Of a stretch of DNA of 7,619 nucleotides, positions 5,339 to 7,619 are shown one piece after another. Source of the stretch: Candidatus Acetothermia bacterium (GTDB lineage Bacteria > Bipolaricaulota > Bipolaricaulia > UBA7950); contig DOHL01000065.1 in the NCBI GenBank assembly GCA_003535305.1, positions 1 to 7,619 of the forward strand. The letters are read 5' to 3'. Each line of letters starts with the position of its first letter. Within the stretch, counting starts at the first letter, position 1. A program made the translations under genes and the position numbers. Under the pieces are notes generated by a model that saw nothing but the letters and a program-made list of their open reading frames with translations, did no database searches and was not told the origin of the DNA.

Positions 5339-6439
5339 ATGGTAAACCATACCTTCGATTCTCGACCTGCAGTATTGATTGCCGGTTACTATGGTTTCGG
5401 AAATCTGGGAGATGAAGCGATCTTGCAGGTTCTTGTCGCCAAATTAAAAGGCAATCTCGACGCGCAATTAATCGTGCTCTCCGCACATCCTGAGCAGACA
5501 GCGGCTAAATTAGGGGTCACAGCCGTCGATCGGTGGAGCCCGATCGCTGTTATCAAGGCGATGCGGCGCTGTCGTGGTTGCATTTTCGGCGGCGGCGGGT
5601 TATTACAGAACAAGACGAGTACGTATTCATTGCTCTATTATCTCGCCATCATCCTTCTCGGACGATTCCTGCGGCGGCCGGTCCTCTTACTGGGGCAAGG
5701 GCTGGGGCCGATCAATGGCCTGTTGTCACGGATGTTGACCGGTATTGTATTGCGTTATGTTTCGCCAATCGGTTGCCGGGATGAGGCGAGTATTGCTTTT
5801 GCCTTGCAACTCAAAGTGGCGGGAAGATGGGAAGGAGACCTTATCTTCCTGGGAGACCACCTGATAGTTCAGTCGGAAATAACCCATGACAAAGATATCG
5901 TCCTTGCGGTAGCTGAGCCGCCGTCTTGCGTGCGGTCGCAGTTTATCGAGTTTCTGGTCGATGTTGCCGATCAATTTTGTCGTGACCAGGGAGGAAAGAC
6001 AATTCTTCTTCCCTTCTTTCCTGCGCAAGACCGCGTTCTGGCCTGTGATATCGCAGCACGTCTAAACTCGCCTCACCGTCTCATTGTAATAACAGAGCCG
6101 GCTGAGGCGCTGTCAGTGATCGCATATGCCGGTGTGGTCATCTCAACGCGGCTTCATCCGCTGGAGTTTGCCGCTCTCTGCGGCACTCCGTTGATCGCTA
6201 TCGCCTCTGATCCCAAAATCGCTAATTTTATCGCTGAATTGCGCTCCCATGGCGGACCGGCGATTCCGCTCTATAAGATTGAGGACCTTCCTTCGCTCGA
6301 GGAGATCACATCGGCGATCAAAGCCGCTCTTTCACCGCTCTTTCACCGCGACCTTAAGGAATCCAGCCGACGGATCAGTGATAAAGCTCAGCAGGCCTTC
6401 ATTCCTAATTTGACGCGGTTAAAACGACTTGTTGGTTGA
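5339..6439 (+). CDS. csaB: Polysaccharide pyruvyl transferase CsaB
   Basis: A 366-residue member of the polysaccharide pyruvyl transferase family. CsaB transfers pyruvate from phosphoenolpyruvate as a ketal onto a peptidoglycan-linked polymer, which then binds SLH domains of S-layer and other surface proteins. The glycosyltransferase-B-like fold is indicated by GYYGFGNLGDEAIL (16-29), GGGGLLQ (84-90), GQGLGP (119-124), GCRDEAS (145-151, usually VRDxxS), STRLHPLEFAAL (269-280) with the conserved RLH, and ASDPKI (289-294). The segment LLYYLAIILLGRFLRRPVLLLGQ (98-120) is hydrophobic but matches the buried region of the family, not a membrane anchor. The start ATG has AGGGA five bases upstream. 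Near the C-terminus the DNA has an exact 11-bp tandem duplication (6324-6345). It is 53 nt after cysS and 25 nt before rsmH, likely one transcript. No SLH protein is in the window. Confidence 0.92.
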   Translation: MVNHTFDSRPAVLIAGYYGFGNLGDEAILQVLVAKLKGNLDAQLIVLSAHPEQTAAKLGVTAVDRWSPIAVIKAMRRCRGCIFGGGGLLQNKTSTYSLLYYLAIILLGRFLRRPVLLLGQGLGPINGLLSRMLTGIVLRYVSPIGCRDEASIAFALQLKVAGRWEGDLIFLGDHLIVQSEITHDKDIVLAVAEPPSCVRSQFIEFLVDVADQFCRDQGGKTILLPFFPAQDRVLACDIAARLNSPHRLIVITEPAEALSVIAYAGVVISTRLHPLEFAALCGTPLIAIASDPKIANFIAELRSHGGPAIPLYKIEDLPSLEEITSAIKAALSPLFHRDLKESSRRISDKAQQAFIPNLTRLKRLVG

Positions 6440-6448
6440 ACCGCCGGA

Positions 6449-6454
6449 TAAGGA
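6449..6454 (+). promoter_or_regulatory. Ribosome binding site fixing the rsmH start
   Basis: TAAGGA lies ten bases before the ATG at 6465. The frame is open to a TTG at 6429 inside the end of csaB, but no comparable signal precedes that codon, so the ATG is chosen. Confidence 0.7.
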
Positions 6455-6464
6455 CTATTGTTCA

Positions 6465-7499
6465 ATGAAAAATGGAAATAAACTCTTCCAAGACGTAGAA
6501 CAGACCTCCTGTAGTTTGCAATCGTCATTTTCTGTGGGAGAAAAAGAGCATATCCCTGTATTGTGCAATGAAGCAGTAGCTCTCATTGCGCCGCGACCAG
6601 GCGGGGTTTACGTCGACGGCACAATTGGAATGGGCGGCCACAGCGCAGCATTGTTCGCTGCTGAGCGAGCGATTACCGTGGTGGGAATCGACCTCGACGA
6701 GGAAGCGTTGGCAATTGCTGCCGATCGTCTTGCGCCTTTTGGAGGACGAGTTCACCTCATCCATGGAAATTATCGCTATATCGACAATTATCTTCACAAC
6801 ATGGGAATCGACTTTGTCGACGGCATTATCTTGGATCTTGGCCTTTCATCCTATCAGCTCGATGATCCCCGGCGCGGATTCAGCTTTTACCGTGATGGAC
6901 CGCTCGATATGCGGATGGATCGTTCCCGCTCTCAGAGCGCGCAGAAAATCGTCAATCAATATTCAGAAAAAGAATTGGCCGATTTGATAAAACGATACGG
7001 CGAAGAGAGATTTGCTGCGCGGATTGCCGCGGCGATCGTCAACGCACGACAGCAGTCTCCGATCGAGCAAAGCAGGCAGTTTGCCGAATTGGTAAAGAGA
7101 GCGATTCCGCAGCGGTTTCATTCCCGACGAATCCATCCGGCAACAAAGACTTTTCAGGCACTGCGTATCGTGGTCAATAGAGAGTTGGATAATCTCCATG
7201 TTGGCCTGGCGGCTGCCTTTGCTAAATTGCGGGTTGGAGGTGTTTTAGTAGTGATCAGTTTCCATTCCCTGGAAGACCGCATTGTCAAGAGATTTTTCCG
7301 CCATCAGGAACGACCGTGCAGTTGTCCTCGGGAACTTCCTGTCTGTCTGTGCAATAAACAACGATCAGCAAAGATTTTAACCTTGCGGCCGATCATTCCT
7401 TCTCCTGCTGAAGTAGCGGATAACCCGCGCGCCAGGAGCGCTAAATTACGGGCTGCGAGGAAATACAACGAAGAGGACAAGTGTCAGAAGATAAAGTGA
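6465..7499 (+). CDS. rsmH: 16S rRNA (cytosine-1402 N4)-methyltransferase RsmH
   Basis: A 344-residue SAM-dependent methyltransferase (formerly MraW) that N4-methylates C1402 of 16S rRNA in the ribosomal P-site region. Signatures in order are HIPVLCNEAV (29-38), SAM motif I DGTIGMGGHS (51-60), the acidic GIDLDEEAL (74-82), the LDLGLSSYQLDDPRRGFSF segment (123-141), PLDMRMD (146-152), TFQALRIVVNRELD (229-242) and ISFHSLEDRIVK (264-275). The C-terminal cysteines form CSC and CLC pairs (285-287 and 294-296) before the basic tail, as in many RsmH proteins. The N-terminal extension before HIPVL is about 28 residues, longer than usual; no later in-frame Met offers an alternative. rsmH normally lies in the dcw cluster after mraZ and before ftsL. 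Here csaB precedes it and no intact ftsL follows before the window ends. Confidence 0.95.
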   Translation: MKNGNKLFQDVEQTSCSLQSSFSVGEKEHIPVLCNEAVALIAPRPGGVYVDGTIGMGGHSAALFAAERAITVVGIDLDEEALAIAADRLAPFGGRVHLIHGNYRYIDNYLHNMGIDFVDGIILDLGLSSYQLDDPRRGFSFYRDGPLDMRMDRSRSQSAQKIVNQYSEKELADLIKRYGEERFAARIAAAIVNARQQSPIEQSRQFAELVKRAIPQRFHSRRIHPATKTFQALRIVVNRELDNLHVGLAAAFAKLRVGGVLVVISFHSLEDRIVKRFFRHQERPCSCPRELPVCLCNKQRSAKILTLRPIIPSPAEVADNPRARSAKLRAARKYNEEDKCQKIK

Positions 7500-7575
7500 C
7501 AAAGAGCAAAGCATAAATCGACAACGGTTCTGTTCGCAGGAGAGAGTTATCCTGTATACTATTAGTGTTCAAATA

Positions 7576-7619
7576 GATAGCAGAGTTTAACAACACGCCA
7601 TCATAACCAAGCTCCATCG
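7576..7619 (-). pseudogene. thiG: Fragment of thiazole synthase (ThiG), truncated
   Basis: Reading leftward from the window edge, the minus strand encodes MELGYDGVLLNSAI (7617 to 7576); the partial codon before it (xCG) is consistent with Ala. This matches the late ThiG segment AMELGxDGVLLNTA(I/V), which precedes the final helices of the enzyme that builds the thiamine thiazole ring. The frame stays open to a stop at 7441-7443, but the 44 residues after AI do not resemble the expected DPVxMAxAFxxAVEAGR region. They also run antisense into rsmH. No other frame restores the homology. It therefore looks like a ThiG gene cut off near 7575, with the rest lying beyond the window if present. A chance match or an assembly junction is possible. 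Confidence 0.5.

Noticed and set aside
6429..6464. TTG start for rsmH overlapping csaB
   Set aside because: The ATG at 6465 has a good TAAGGA site; the extension has no family similarity.
7533..7560. Promoter TTCGCA-16 nt-TATACT after rsmH
   Set aside because: The -35 is weak, and the only recognisable coding sequence downstream is antisense (the thiG fragment).

Overview
This is a bacterial chromosomal stretch of ordinary housekeeping genes. Most of the unusual material lies in the intergenic DNA. The genes are an AcuB-like CBS-CBS-ACT protein and an EF-G-like GTPase on the minus strand, then archease, cysteinyl-tRNA synthetase (cysS), a CsaB-type polysaccharide pyruvyl transferase and the 16S rRNA methyltransferase rsmH on the plus strand. 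CsaB points to a cell that pyruvylates a wall polymer, usually to anchor S-layer (SLH-domain) proteins. Spacers full of palindromes and 7-nt repeats, with several family-atypical residues, fit an uncultivated bacterial lineage. I cannot name the phylum from sequence alone.

Layout. 1-272: non-coding, with a nested palindromic element holding 21-nt tandem repeats, followed by a degenerate heptanucleotide array. 273-2893: a minus-strand operon in which the EF-G-like gene comes first and the CBS-ACT gene overlaps it by an ATGA. 2894-3109: a divergent control region with one recognisable promoter on each strand and three interlocking inverted repeats across the two -35 boxes. 3110-3550: archease. 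3551-3815: a second repeat-filled spacer, again a GC-rich palindrome followed by heptad arrays, with a 17-bp hairpin. 3816-6439: cysS and csaB, separated by 53 nt that include a run of eight G. 6465-7499: rsmH, 25 nt after csaB. At the right edge, the minus strand encodes a short stretch matching the C-terminal part of thiazole synthase ThiG, apparently broken off.

Function. Four products act on translation or RNA: the EF-G paralogue, archease (RtcB RNA-ligase cofactor), CysRS and RsmH. CsaB and RsmH sit together where the division/cell-wall (dcw) cluster would often begin, but no mraZ precedes rsmH and no intact ftsL follows it within the window. I found no convincing new defence, mobile or signalling system. 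The best leads are the composite repeat elements, the divergent operator-like region, the altered GTPase and synthetase motifs, and the thiG remnant beside rsmH.
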